NCBI GenBank assembly: GCA_019649035.1
Contig: BMAT01006351.1
Coordinates: 282,236 to 317,111, forward strand
Direction: 5' to 3'
DNA from: Elysia marginata
Taxonomy: Eukaryota > Mollusca > Gastropoda > Plakobranchidae
Length of the DNA: 34,876 bases
The position numbers were made by a program, and so were the translations under genes. Every line of letters begins with the position of its first letter. The first letter of the stretch is position 1. The notes beneath the pieces were generated by a model, which saw only the letters and a program-made list of their open reading frames with translations, was not told the origin of the DNA and did not search any database. Shown here one piece after another: positions 21,108 to 32,500 of this stretch.

Positions 21108-21545
21108 CTTTCACATGATAAACTGAAAAACTGGGCCTCTCACATGACAAACTGTGGCAAACTGAGCCAGTAACGAATTGGGCATCCCACCACATGATAA
21201 CTGTGACAGACTGGATCTTCTACACGATAAACTGTGACAAACGGGGCCTACCACATGACAATTATGATAAACTGGGCAGCTTTTGATTGATTGAAGGATA
21301 TTTTTCAAGCCCAATTCCACTCCAAAGGTGCTCTCAGGGCTTGGGTCCCAATGTACGGGCTGCCACCCAGAGACTAGCGGGGATACCATGACTTAGCCTC
21401 AGCCGGTCACATAATACTGACACTGACCCAAGTAGGGGCCCAGACTGCGCTCGGTTGAGGCTCGAACCCGCGACCTCTCGGGCACGGAGCGAGGCCTCTA
21501 TCAACTGAGCTATCTACCTGGCTCCTAAACTGGGCAGCCCCCCCT
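21108..21545 (+). repeat. Degenerate minisatellite, about 30-bp unit, split by a SINE
   Basis: Variants of CACATGATAAACTGTGACA, each followed by AACTGGGCCTCT-like sequence, repeat at about 21114, 21141, 21192, 21222 and 21252. The array is interrupted after TAAACTGGGCAGC by the SINE at 21281-21525. It then resumes with the duplicated TAAACTGGGCAGC. Unit length varies because of small insertions. The minus-strand frame at 21111-21389 is an artefact of this repeat. Confidence 0.75.
21281..21525 (-). mobile_element. tRNA-derived SINE, 245 bp, perfect 13-bp target duplication
   Basis: On the minus strand the element begins GGAGCCAGGTAGATAGCTCA. Its head contains A-box TAGCTCAGTTGATAGAGG and B-box GGTTCGAGCCTC, the internal RNA polymerase III promoter elements of a tRNA-derived SINE. 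A GC-richer body follows and ends in the tail TTCAATCAATCAAAA. TAAACTGGGCAGC flanks it exactly on both sides (21268-21280 and 21526-21538), proving insertion by retrotransposition. The well-kept boxes suggest a fairly young copy. It lies in the putative 5' intron of CIAPIN1, in the same direction as the gene. Confidence 0.93.
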
Positions 21546-22306
21546 CAATTGTTAAGTATATAAATGCAGTCTGGTAGTTTTTCATAAACTACCTTTCCAA
21601 ATTCCAGCAAGGTGCTGTTTATAAATTCTGGCCGCTACAAAGTCTCACTTACAACTTTACAAGTGAGCTTTGTTTGCTTGGCTAAGTTAAATACCATTCT
21701 GTCAAAACTGTCGGATTTTCTAATTTCAACATTTTGTCAAGGCCACATGGTCATGGACAGAATCACTAAACCTAGCCTGTATCTAGATTATAATTAAATA
21801 TAGATCTATACAGTGTTCTGTTGAGTCTTACCAAATTGTCACTTTTTGTGCCTGTAGAATATGAGGTTAACTATACAAAATTAGGTACCTGTACCCAAAA
21901 TTACATTTACAGGTCTCCTGTTAGTATCAAAATGAAAGTGCTTCTAGTTCTAGGCCTAGATCTGTATTAGATCAAACACTTTGGTTTCCTCCAAGTCCAA
22001 AAGGAGGCGTAGATTAGTAAGAATGACGGAACCCCAGAATGACAATGCAGGTTCAGCTTCAATCAACAAATTCACGGCAAAAATGACTCTAAATTTGTCT
22101 AAGTAAAATAGTCTAGATTCTACATCTAGATCTAGGCCTTAAATAAAATCAAACACTGGAATCTAGAATCTACATCTAGAGATCTATTTTTTTCTAAACA
22201 AAGGTTAGGTTACCTAGATCTGGGGATTGGAACTGGCTTCAACTGGGATCGAGATGTTACTGTTTAGGTTTGCACACAGGTCAAATTTCAAACTTAGGCG
22301 ACTTAC

Positions 22307-22440
22307 ACTAAGTTAAAGTTCAACGTCGAGACACGAGCGAGTCTTTTGTCGACACAGCCTATTTTTAGACTTCAGTGTGTGTCGATCAAGGCTCCCTTTC
22401 GTGTCTAAGGATCAACTACAAAGCATGTTACGCAAGTCCA
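22307..22440 (-). promoter_or_regulatory. Candidate noncoding first exon / promoter area of CIAPIN1
   Basis: The coding start exon of CIAPIN1 opens with a splice acceptor, so a noncoding exon must lie further right. A strong donor on the minus strand, GTAAGT (plus-strand ACTTAC at 22301-22306), follows CTTAGT. The sequence just upstream is somewhat less AT-rich than its surroundings, including CGTCGAGACACGAGCGAG near 22323. I cannot exclude other donors between 18 and 22.5 kb. No TATA box is evident. Confidence 0.25.
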
Positions 22441-22513
22441 GACCAAAAACTTCAGCAACCGTAATAAACTAAACTTACAAGATAAGAATATTTGAAACGT
22501 ACAAACTTGCTGC

Positions 22514-22580
22514 AAAAAAAAAACAAAAAAAAACAAAAAAAAACACAACAACAACAAAAACAAAGCAAAACAAAAACAAA
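22514..22580 (+). repeat. A-rich (AAAAC)n tract
   Basis: A low-complexity run of A-tracts punctuated by C, of the AAAAACAAAAAAAAAC and AACAACAACAAAAAC type. No associated element body was identified. Confidence 0.85.
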
Positions 22581-23149
22581 CAACTCCATATTATAGAGTA
22601 AAGTATTTCCTGTAATTTTTTTTTAAAACCAATGCGATATCACGTTGACTTGAAAATTTAAGAATCTATTTTTTCTGTGGGTACGGCAGGATAAAGCAAG
22701 AGTTCTTTTTTTTTTTAAATACAAAATCTGAAAAGTTTTTTACTCGTGCCAAGAAGACAGAGAAGTGTAATGAAGTAAATAAGAGGGCGATTCTGAGGCG
22801 CTCTTGCAACCACAGCGCAAGACACCCCTTTGTTTTAGCTTCAGCTCGAAAAGAGACAGATTTAGCAGGCTTTTAATAGTCCTATAACAACATGTACGGT
22901 AGAAAATATGCAGCAGCAGCAGCAGCAACAACAGTAGCTGCTTCAGAAAAAGGAAGGTGAAGCACCAACAGTTGCAAAATTAATTCCTAGCAACAGCAAG
23001 AGCAACAACGAGTAGTTATAGAAGCTATTTTACAAATCTAAATTTCTTTGTACTAGATTTTTCTAGAATTGTGGTTTTAAAATGTTCAGATGAAGCAAAG
23101 TTCTCATTTGCTGAGAAAACACGGCAACTGACTCTTGAGTTCGTAATTT

Positions 23150-23648
23150 TTAGGATACAATAGTAGCAGACTTAGCTTTAGATGCAGCATCAAAACATTT
23201 ATCTAGTAGCATAGGTAGATTTAAAGAAGTAGTAATAAATTTTGTTGCAGCATTAGTAAAAGTAGTAGTAGGCCTAGTAGTAGTAGTAGTAGNNNNNNNN
23301 NNNNNNNNNNNNNNNNNNNNNNNNNNNNNNNNNNNNNNNNNNNNNNNNNNNNNNNNNNNNNNNNNGTGGTAGTAGTAGTAGTGGTAGTAGTAGTAGCCTA
23401 CACGTAGCATTGTGAGTACTAGGACCTAGTCGGCAGCAACAGTAGTAGTAGTGGTGGTGGTACATGTAGTTGTAAGCCTAGTAGTAGTAGCAGCAGCAGC
23501 AGTCGGCTTATTAGTTAAGCCAGTGCAGTAGTAATATAGCAGCACTGGTAGCAAGTAGTATGATTGTTGTAGAAGAAGTGGTAGTAAAAGTAATACTAAT
23601 AGAAGTAGTAGTGGTAGTAAAAGTAATACTTATAGTAGTAGTACTTGT

Positions 23649-23710
<62 letters not shown>

Positions 23711-23820
23711 GCCTAGTTGTAGCAGTAGTTGTAGGCATAGTAAGGCAGTTGAGTAGCAGCCTAGCAACAACAATGGAAGTGGTAGTAGTAGTTGTAGTAG
23801 CAGCAGTAAGCCCCAAAAGA
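23150..23820 (+). repeat. Large (TAG)n / (CAG)n / (GTA)n low-complexity tract with assembly gap
   Basis: About 670 bp are dominated by TAG/AGT triplets on the plus strand with GTG, CAG and ATA variants. The purest runs are at about 23266-23292, 23366-23396, 23480-23505 and 23640-23710. A run of 73 N at 23293-23365 marks where the assembly could not cross, so the true length is unknown. Long poly-valine, poly-threonine and poly-leucine frames here come from the repeat and are not proteins. It lies between the 5' ends of the two genes. Confidence 0.95.
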
Positions 23821-24141
23821 AGTACATGTAGTACCAGTTATTGTATAGTACGGTATGTTGCTCGCCCTACGTTTGGGGACCAGGGTGGGTGGTGTCCTCA
23901 GCCTCACGACCAGATAAAGGACTTAAGAAATCTTATTTGGGAATAGTGAATGGCTTGATTAAAGAGGTAACAAATTTTTTTAAAATTTAAAAGCTGCTCA
24001 TGTTTCCTATAAAAAGATATTTTCAAACGATGGGACTACTGGAACTGGTACAGGATCGCCGTACAATGTGCAACACAGAGTTTGTTTTGTGTAAAATCCA
24101 CAGCAACAGGATCCTTTTTTTGAAGTCCCTTTTGTTGAAAA

Positions 24142-24263
24142 ATGGCGTCTTCTCCCGTCAGCTAGAGTCTATATTTTGCGAGCCTCGAGTAAAGGCGTAC
24201 AATTCATCTGTATTCCAACATTCCTGCCATCTTCGTCTTAAAATCAATGATAATGGATACAGG
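24142..24263 (+). CDS. Candidate 5' UTR/first coding exon of the CCDC177-like gene
   Basis: The next firm exon (26596) needs an upstream exon ending with one extra base. At 24248 an ATG, with a second ATG at 24254, opens a very short frame (MIMDT) that ends in G before the donor GTTAGT at 24264. It joins G|AT in frame to the 26596 exon. An in-frame stop lies upstream near 24190. A small upstream frame, ATGGCGTCTTCTCCCGTC, starts at 24142 and stops at 24165 in another frame. Phase agreement and local composition are the only support, and other first exons remain possible. Confidence 0.3.
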
Positions 24264-24721
24264 TTAGTCTTTTTATCGCAAGCAAAGTTTTCATCAAGAT
24301 TTTAGCCCTGCACAATCCGTATTATGGAACTGAAATATCCAGCAACCTGTCTGAACAAGTCACCTTGTCCGAGGCTGAGGGAGTATAATCCAGGCAAAGA
24401 TTTAGGATAGATCTATATCTATGTACTTTCCATCAAATGTAAATTTAACTTTGTATTGAATTGTTTAAGGCAGGTTAATCTTAACCTAAAATTATTTTAA
24501 ACTTTAAAGAACATTGGTCTTGCAAAAATCAACTTATCAAGTCTAGGGTAATTTTTATGTCCTACTACAGCAATTCAGTTATACCCGTCTGTATGCATAA
24601 AATCTAGACCACACTCATTCAATGTTTTGCGTTTTGTTAGCAGACAGCCTGTCTGAAAGTTAATCCTAATTAAAAAAATCTAATAGAATAATTCAAGATA
24701 TAAGGGACCACACCTACGCCT

Positions 24722-24832
24722 AAAAAAAAAAAAAAAACCAAAAAAAAAAAAAAAAACAAAAAAAAAAAAAAAAAACCAAAAAAAAAACAAAAAACAAAAC
24801 AAACAAGGCAAAAAAAAAAACCAACAACAACA
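24722..24832 (+). repeat. A-rich tract with C interruptions
   Basis: More than 100 bp of A-tracts broken by CC or C. It might be a degenerated poly(A) tail, but the sequence to its left contains no recognised element. Confidence 0.85.
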
Positions 24833-26595
24833 AAAGGGCTTAACCACAAACAAATTGGAGATTTGTTTATAAAACTGTGTTATACTCCTTTGTTATTAAA
24901 CATTTGAAAAAAATCTAAAACCTAGGCTGCCAAACCATGGCCATTAATAAACCAAAACAAAAATTCTTGAATTTTTTTTATCATGATGCCCCTTTTGCAA
25001 CAAAGCCATACCTACTTGCTGTCAGGCTTTCAGTCAATACTGTCACTAGGTCTTTGTATAATACGCATTGCACCCTTTGACATGAACACAAGCATCAAGT
25101 GTGCAAGACCTCTCTCTCTCCCTCTCTTTCCTTGGTCTGGACTTCGTAATTTTGAACCCAGGCAAGTTTTTTTTTCATCTCTGAAGACTAAACTGTAGGC
25201 TCATGGTCTAGCATTGCTGGATTGGAGATTAACGTACCGTTTTGAACAGTGCAGAAAGGGAAGTGAAATCATTTCAAGGAGACATAAAAGGTGAAAAGAG
25301 ATCTCTAAGCAAAGAGATTGTATGTGCGGTCATCACAAGCTAAGAGGGTGGTTTGTTTGAATAGAATAAGTTCTTACTTAGACGTAATAGAGTAGGCAGT
25401 GCTATAACAGTTTTTGTTATTGAAACAAAAGCTCTTATGGCCTTGACATTGAGCCTTGAGTGAGATCTAGATCTAGCTCTAGCTGACTCATGGGCAGTCT
25501 CACTCACTATAAATATCAGTAGAGCAGATATGAAAATGACTGAAGATGTAAATAAAGTTATGGAAATGTTCTGATGGTCAATTTTGTTAAACTTTTCTGG
25601 TGACTAAACTTTATGATAGAAAGAACTGACACAAATGTATACCATAAGTTACAGAAGTGTTAAACAAAGAGAAGGATTTGATGTGTTCAAGTTCAACTGT
25701 TTAGCACTAATGAGGGCTTGAGACTACATCTCAGCCTTCAATCAGAGACTAAACCACTCAAAATGTAATATTTTTTTAATCTCTACCTTTCAATTCTGTG
25801 GAATAATCCAAACAAAACAACTCTTTGATTGATTATATGATAGACATGCGAGACCAAAAATTATTACAGAGATCATGAATACAGTATTTCACGTTCAAAT
25901 GTTTGGTTTTCAATCAACCAGTATGGCTAGAACTGAAAAGGGAACAATTTATAATAGTTTTGTTGGAGGGTTGCTCATTAAAAAATCTGTCCTAGCCGTA
26001 AGTTGAGTATGTTAAACAAAAAAAAAAGAAAGAAGTAGGAATAAAGAAAGAGAGAGATTGTTCTAAAATGGGGATGAAGAGTGTCATGTGCAAGAAAGTC
26101 CTTAAAATAAGCCTGTAGTCTAGGAACACAGCTCTAAATATAAGTATTTGCATCTGGAGCTGCTTTAATTTTGTACCAATTTATGTACCATGTTTACACC
26201 AAAATATGTCTAAACTGAAACAAAAATTAACCCACCCCCTCCCTAATTTTTTTCACTTAACATCATCTCAGGCAAAGGAACTCAACTGAACGTTAATTTC
26301 ATGTATTCATTTTTCAGAAGATAGGTTTGAAAATTTACTGATCAATGTTGTCAAAAGAGAGAAGTGCATGGAGTTATAAAGACTTACAGTTCGGAACTTT
26401 TATTTTTAAGTCTTAGTATTATAGTAGTCATATGTTTTATGGGGACGGTTTTGGGAATGGTTTTTATCAGTTTTTGTGTTACATGTCATTCAAGCCTGGT
26501 CCCTGATAGCACTAGCATAAAAATAAGGATAGAAGTGCACAATTATTTTTCACCTTTAAAACAAAAATTATAATTGCCTTGTATTTTTGCCCTAG
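24833..26595 (+). other. Presumed first intron of the CCDC177-like gene, nothing firm
   Basis: No mobile element is recognised. A cluster of AGATCTAGATCTAGCTCTAG-type motifs lies at about 25463-25482. Open frames at 24983-25198 and 26364-26573 show no family resemblance. The first is rich in Leu/Ser and looks like chance translation. Confidence 0.45.
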
Positions 26596-29500
26596 ATCTC
26601 ACAATTGATATCAACCTCTACAATTTAGAAGATGTAAAATTTGAAGGCAGCAAGTATGTTCTTACAAGCCCAAGATCACTTGAGGCTTGCTCTAGACTTG
26701 GAGTCAAGGTGAGATATTGTTTTTTTTTCTAGAGAGCAAATAAGAAACCTAATGTTTAGCTAGAGTAGCAGGCATCACTGTTTTCCTACGAATGTATTTG
26801 AATTGTGTCTCAATCATTTAACACTTTTTACGAGGGTGGATCAATATGTTTTGAGAGTTGCTCCGTATTTTCTAAACTGTTAATGCTACGTACATGAAAC
26901 TTTCACAGTCCTTCAAAATACTCTCCATGGCTCTCTATGCAATGTTTTAGCCTGATCTGCCTCTTCCGGAACACGCCTTGATAGTTTTCTTCCGGTATGG
27001 TCCGCAGCTCTGAATTCACTGCTTTTTCGAGGTTTTGAATGTGGTCAAACTTCCGTCCAACTAGCCTGTCCTTCAGGATCGGAAACAACCAGAAGTCACA
27101 TATTGCCAAGACGGGACTGTAGGGGGGTGGTGCAAGACTTGAATTCCTAGCTCCTGCAGTGACTGAGTTGTTATGGGGACCTGCATTGTCATGAAGAAGC
27201 GAGGTCCTGGAGGTGCTAAACTTTGGTTGCTGCTCATTGATTGCAGGTTTCACCTGGGAAAGCACATTCTGGACATAATATGTGGCAGTCATTGTAGTTC
27301 TAGCGAAATGTCAACTACAAGTGGGCCACTGTAATTGAAAAATATCGTAAAATTCTGTTTCGGTTTTGAAATTCTGCACGAAACACGACAGGTCTGTCTC
27401 CTTGCCCATCTACCCACTTATGATTGAGGCGTTTTGATGAGATGATAAAAAAGGGGAACCAAGTTTCATCGCCTGTGACGATGCGGTTCAAACATATTCA
27501 GCAATTCCGTTGCACTCTTTTTCTCTTTTGATCAACGGTTAACAAATGGGGTACCACCGGGCACATACCTTTTTCATACGGAGATGTTCAGTTATGATGG
27601 TATGAACTGTACCATACAAAAGTCTGTTGGTGTTGCTTAATTCTTGCTCAGAGATATGAGATATCAATGACCTTCTTGATAGAAGCAATAGTCTGCTCGT
27701 TCACACATGATTTTGGTCGCCCAAGACGAGGGCAATTGGAAAGTGATTCTTTACCTTCATTGAATTCCTTTACCCAACAGTAAACAGTTTGATAAGAACA
27801 GGCACAGTCCCCACAGACAGTCTGCGGATTCATCAAGTTTACGGCGCATGAAAATGTAGAATCGCATATTTTCCTTCGTGAACTCCATCTTGATTGCTGC
27901 AGAGCTATTCACTGCATGTTTTCATGACGTCATAAAATGGAGAGTGAAAACGTCACATGGAATGTTTTTATTTGCTTCGAGAGTACACAAGCTGATGATC
28001 ATTTTCATATATGAAATGACTACCAAGGTCGCTCATTAACAAACAGGAAGGTCACTCTCATTACTGAATGATCCACCCTCGTATATGCATATGACAAGAA
28101 TCAAATAAGAAGATTTTTTTAACCTTTTTGAATATTCTTCTCCAATATGCCATCCTCATTTTCCAATCTTATTAGGTTTGGACCACACAATAAAATTTCT
28201 AGAATGTCTCAAATTGAATCAAAATGGAATTTAGCCCTAACCAAAGTTGTTTTATTTTGTATCATTAAAATGGCAAACAAAGATTTTTAGTAGATACATC
28301 ATTAAAATGTTTTACATACTTTATAATTTACTGACGCAAACTTCTTAAAAAGTTTCTCTTCTTTTGATTTTGCAGCCAGTTGAGTTGTTGTACAGACCTT
28401 TGTCAGAGTTTCAAGAAGAGCTCTTACCTCAGGATGTCCCACTGCGCACTATATACACAGTTTTTGATGAAAGCGAACAAATTAGACAAAGTAAGATAAA
28501 TTGACACAAGTTAAGCCTTTATCTTGTTCCATTTCAGTCTATAAATTGTTTGTGAGCTGAAGATGCCTGTATGTGAAGATAGAAAACTTTATAACTTTAA
28601 GTAGGATGTAATGAATAACACACATAACAACCTTCTTTTTTTAAGAAAGCTTTAAAGGCTTTACATCCATATATCTTTTTATCTCTCTTACATGTCACTT
28701 GACTCTTTCACACACAAAAATATCAAAATGATAAGTATGAAAAACTGTTGAATAACATAATTTTTTCATAGTCTCAGACAAAAATTAACAATCCACACTT
28801 TGAACAACTAGGTTAGGGGATGTAAAATCATACACAGGTATTCCTTATTGTAAGAAGTAAAAGCACCAAGACAACATATCTGTTAAATGAAAGAAGGAAA
28901 ACAAATACCTTCAAACTGTTGCACAAAATCTCTATGCCTTTAACAAATTAAAAAAAATAAATCGCTTGAACACAAGTCTAATGTATGGGTTTGAAACATA
29001 ACCAGAACAATGTGTATTTCGTGTTGGCCACTTGTCACTGGCACATAAAATTTTCCACAGATGAATAGCTGTGATAGATATTGAATTAAGTTTTATACAA
29101 ACATTTTTTTCTTTTCTTCAGTTTTTACATAATTTCGTCTTAGAGTCATGTTGAATTTTGTTCTTTTCAGAGAAACTTAAATTGTGCCGTGAAGAGAGAA
29201 GTAGAATTATGCAGGAAGAGAAAAGAAGTGCGGCCAGGTTGTCTCTGAAAAACCGTCTAGCTACCTTGCCTAGTGAAGGTGAGATTTAGAAGTTGCAACT
29301 CAACCTGTGGTACAAATTTGAATGTAACCTTGTAATGCATTCAGTTGTACCTTAATCAACTCTTTAATGTGGTTTACCTACTGCCCGCATTGTTTTTATT
29401 ATGCATATAAACATTCCTTGTTTTGCAACCAGTGCAAAGGGGTCAGATGTCAGAAACTCTAATTTGGGAGAATGCCTTTTGAAAGTATTTTTGCCTTGTA

Positions 29501-32500
29501 ACCAGTCAAAATGAGTCTAAGTCAAAATTGGAAAGCAGTAAGATATTGACTGACTTGACTTATCCGCTGTTTGCCTCAGCCTCGTCAGAGTTAATGGCCT
29601 CAGCAAACTCGGTAATCCTTTGCATAAACATTCTCCACTTGTACCAGTCTTGTGCCAATAGTCTCATGGTTTGTAGATCGCTTGAAGTTTGAAATTTAAT
29701 ACGGGGGTAAGCCTGAGAGAGCTCTTTTTCAAATATTACAGGTAGTGTGGTCATTGATCTTCCCCAATATCTGCATGCCATTTTGTTGAAGTATGCCTGC
29801 AATGCTTTATTGGCCAGAATGTCTAAGTCTCTCCTAAGAATGTGGCCGAAGAGACGCCAATAACTTTCCTCCATATGCGTTGACAAAGGTTTCTCGTAGC
29901 ATATCTTATATAATGATTTGTTTGTTATTTTTGTGGGTAGCAGATGTTCAATACTTGACGAAGTCGTTTTCTCTGGAGGCATCTAGTTTGGATGACTTTG
30001 CCTTTATGAGGGCCATGTACCACAGTTGTATGTGAGGATAGATTTAATGAGTGCATCATAGAGTTGGACTTTTATGTTTCGCTTTATTTTTTCTTTGCAG
30101 ATCCAAACCATCCTTAACTTGTTTAACGCTACATTTGAAAGCTTTTTCCTCCTTTCAACATCCTCTGTGTTGCCAATCAGGGATCCAACTATCTTTGCTG
30201 ATCGCCACCCATTCTCTTCTTTTTCAGTTTACTTTTAGATTTAATTTTTCTAGTCCTTTTTGAATTTGATCAATGTTGATATGCTCTCACCCGATGAAGC
30301 CAACTTTGTCAGCATAGGCGATTTCTCTGGAAATAGTATTATTTATAGGAGTCTTGGGCTTGCCTATTATCTTTCTAGCACTTTTAAGGGCATGTTACAA
30401 GTAAATAGTAAACAATACTGGACTAAGACCATGGCCCTGAGGTGTGCGACGTTGATGGTGAAGGGAACTTCTATATCAGCTCTGTTTATTCTCGTATTTG
30501 TTTGTGTGTTACTAAGGAGAAATGTCCAGGGCTTCATGTGTTTCAAATGCGTTGTTTATAATATTGGCATTTGTTTCGTCTAAAATAGGTAGGGCATATT
30601 TTAGAAGCTGCGACTGAATCTTGTCTTCTCCAGAGGTGTTGTTGTTTTTAAGGCAGTTAAAACTTTTTCTTACTTCATCTTTGGAGACAGGTCTTCAAAG
30701 TGCCCTGGGTGTTCCTTGAAATGGTGATATATCTTTGATGCTTTCGTCTTTGAATTAACCTCTGAAATGGTTTGCTACAGTCTGTAGTATTTTGTTGGGG
30801 TTGGTTATTTTTTTGCCTTCGTTGTCTTCAACTTGGGGGTTTTCATATGTTTTTGAGTTTAGAGCTTTGACCGCTTAGAACATAACATAACATTGTCACT
30901 TAAGCATTGGCTATAGAGTCTGCCTTTTTGTCCAGTTCGTTGTTTCTTTGATCTTGTATGCGTTTGCGAATCTGATGTAGTATTTTGTTCCTTTATTGCT
31001 TGAGTTTTAGCTTATTTTGTTTGTCTCTGGTGTAAGATATTGATATCACAGAAAAGCTTATTTTCTCTATTTTCATCCACAACAAACAGAAAAGCTTTAT
31101 CATGCTTCTGTGTGAATTCATAGCTGTTTAAAGTTGGCAGGGTTAGGTCTTTTGAAATTTCAGGAAGGGGAGAAAGTTGTGCTTAAAGTTTAGATAATTA
31201 TAAAGATGTAAAGTCAGCAGCAACTATACCATTTCAAATCAGCCACATAAAACATTACATTTTGACATGAAACAGGCGTGAAAGCTGTCCAGAATTGGAA
31301 TTAGTGTCAATATCTATGATAAAAAAAATTGACTTCTGAACACCCACTTAGTTTAAAAGCCCCTATCTCAAACTAGGCTGTGCTATTTAAGACTCATTTG
31401 GACAGAGTGCAAGAGATTCATTCTTCTTTTTCTCTATATTTTAAATGAAAAAGAAGTCCAAATATATTGTCACAAAACTATTGTGATATTTTCAGGTAAT
31501 TTTCAAGGATAGGAGGAAATTCTGATGTCTGACTCATTCACACTGGTTGCAAAACATTTCGATTGATTAAAGTGAAAATTTTAGTTTTTTTAAATTGCAA
31601 AAACTGTATTGTATTTATTCATATTACAGTCTAAATAGATTATAATTTTCCCAGCTTCATTTTAGTCTAAACTTGTTACCAGAAACTTTTAATGTCAAAA
31701 CACTGTTTTATTTATTTTTTTATATCCCTTTTTCCTGTTTCAGATGTTTCAGAAAACAAACCCAAAGTTACTACTAACAAAAGCTCTACCAAGACAGGAG
31801 TGTCTTTTAAAACTGGAATAAAGGGGAAGCCTCTCTACAACAGGTACAAAAACGCCATCACTGATTTCTTTCTCTCTCTCCTAATGTACCTTCTCATCAA
31901 TTTAGTGATCATGACCTAATACTATCTCCAACTGAAATGCTCTCCAATGTGTCAACAATGTAGCAAGTCTCCTGAAACAGCTGTTACAACAGATGATATT
32001 GTTCTTAACTGCCCAGCTGCAGAACAAAACTAGATGGTGGATATGCAACAGCTCATAATCCCAATGAAGACCTGGTAGCCTGGATCAACAAACATAATCT
32101 GGAGGTGTAGCCATACAATATTACTACTATCTCCTCCTCAGGATAATTTTCTTTTGTACATAATGTGGTTACATCATATGTTAACCAATCTCATTTCAAT
32201 ATGCCTTGCATTTAGGTAGTATAAACAATTCAGTTGTCCCAAATTTTGCATCTGCAAAAATTGATGTATTTTAAGGATGCATATTTCTGTAATCAAGGCT
32301 TTCCAGGAAAGAAAATAACATGGAAATATAACAGCCTAACAGCTTATAAAAATAGTAATGTTTCATTTTTTTATACCTATACTTTTCAAATGATAACAAA
32401 CTGGTATTGTTAATAAATACTGTTTGACACATCTAGACATATAATTATCTTTTCATTTATATTGACTTCTAAATCTTCAAGAGTCATTGAACAGAATCTC

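Noticed and set aside
21450-21525. Functional tRNA gene on the minus strand
   Set aside because: The boxes are good, but the transcript unit continues into a SINE body and is bounded by a 13-bp target duplication.
23150-23946. Overlapping poly-Val, poly-Thr, poly-Leu and poly-Tyr frames on both strands
   Set aside because: All come from the TAG/CAG triplet tract, and two of them run through the N gap.
24000-24305. 101-residue plus-strand frame
   Set aside because: No recognisable domain. The region is better explained as 5' UTR/promoter sequence of the CCDC177-like gene, in a different frame.
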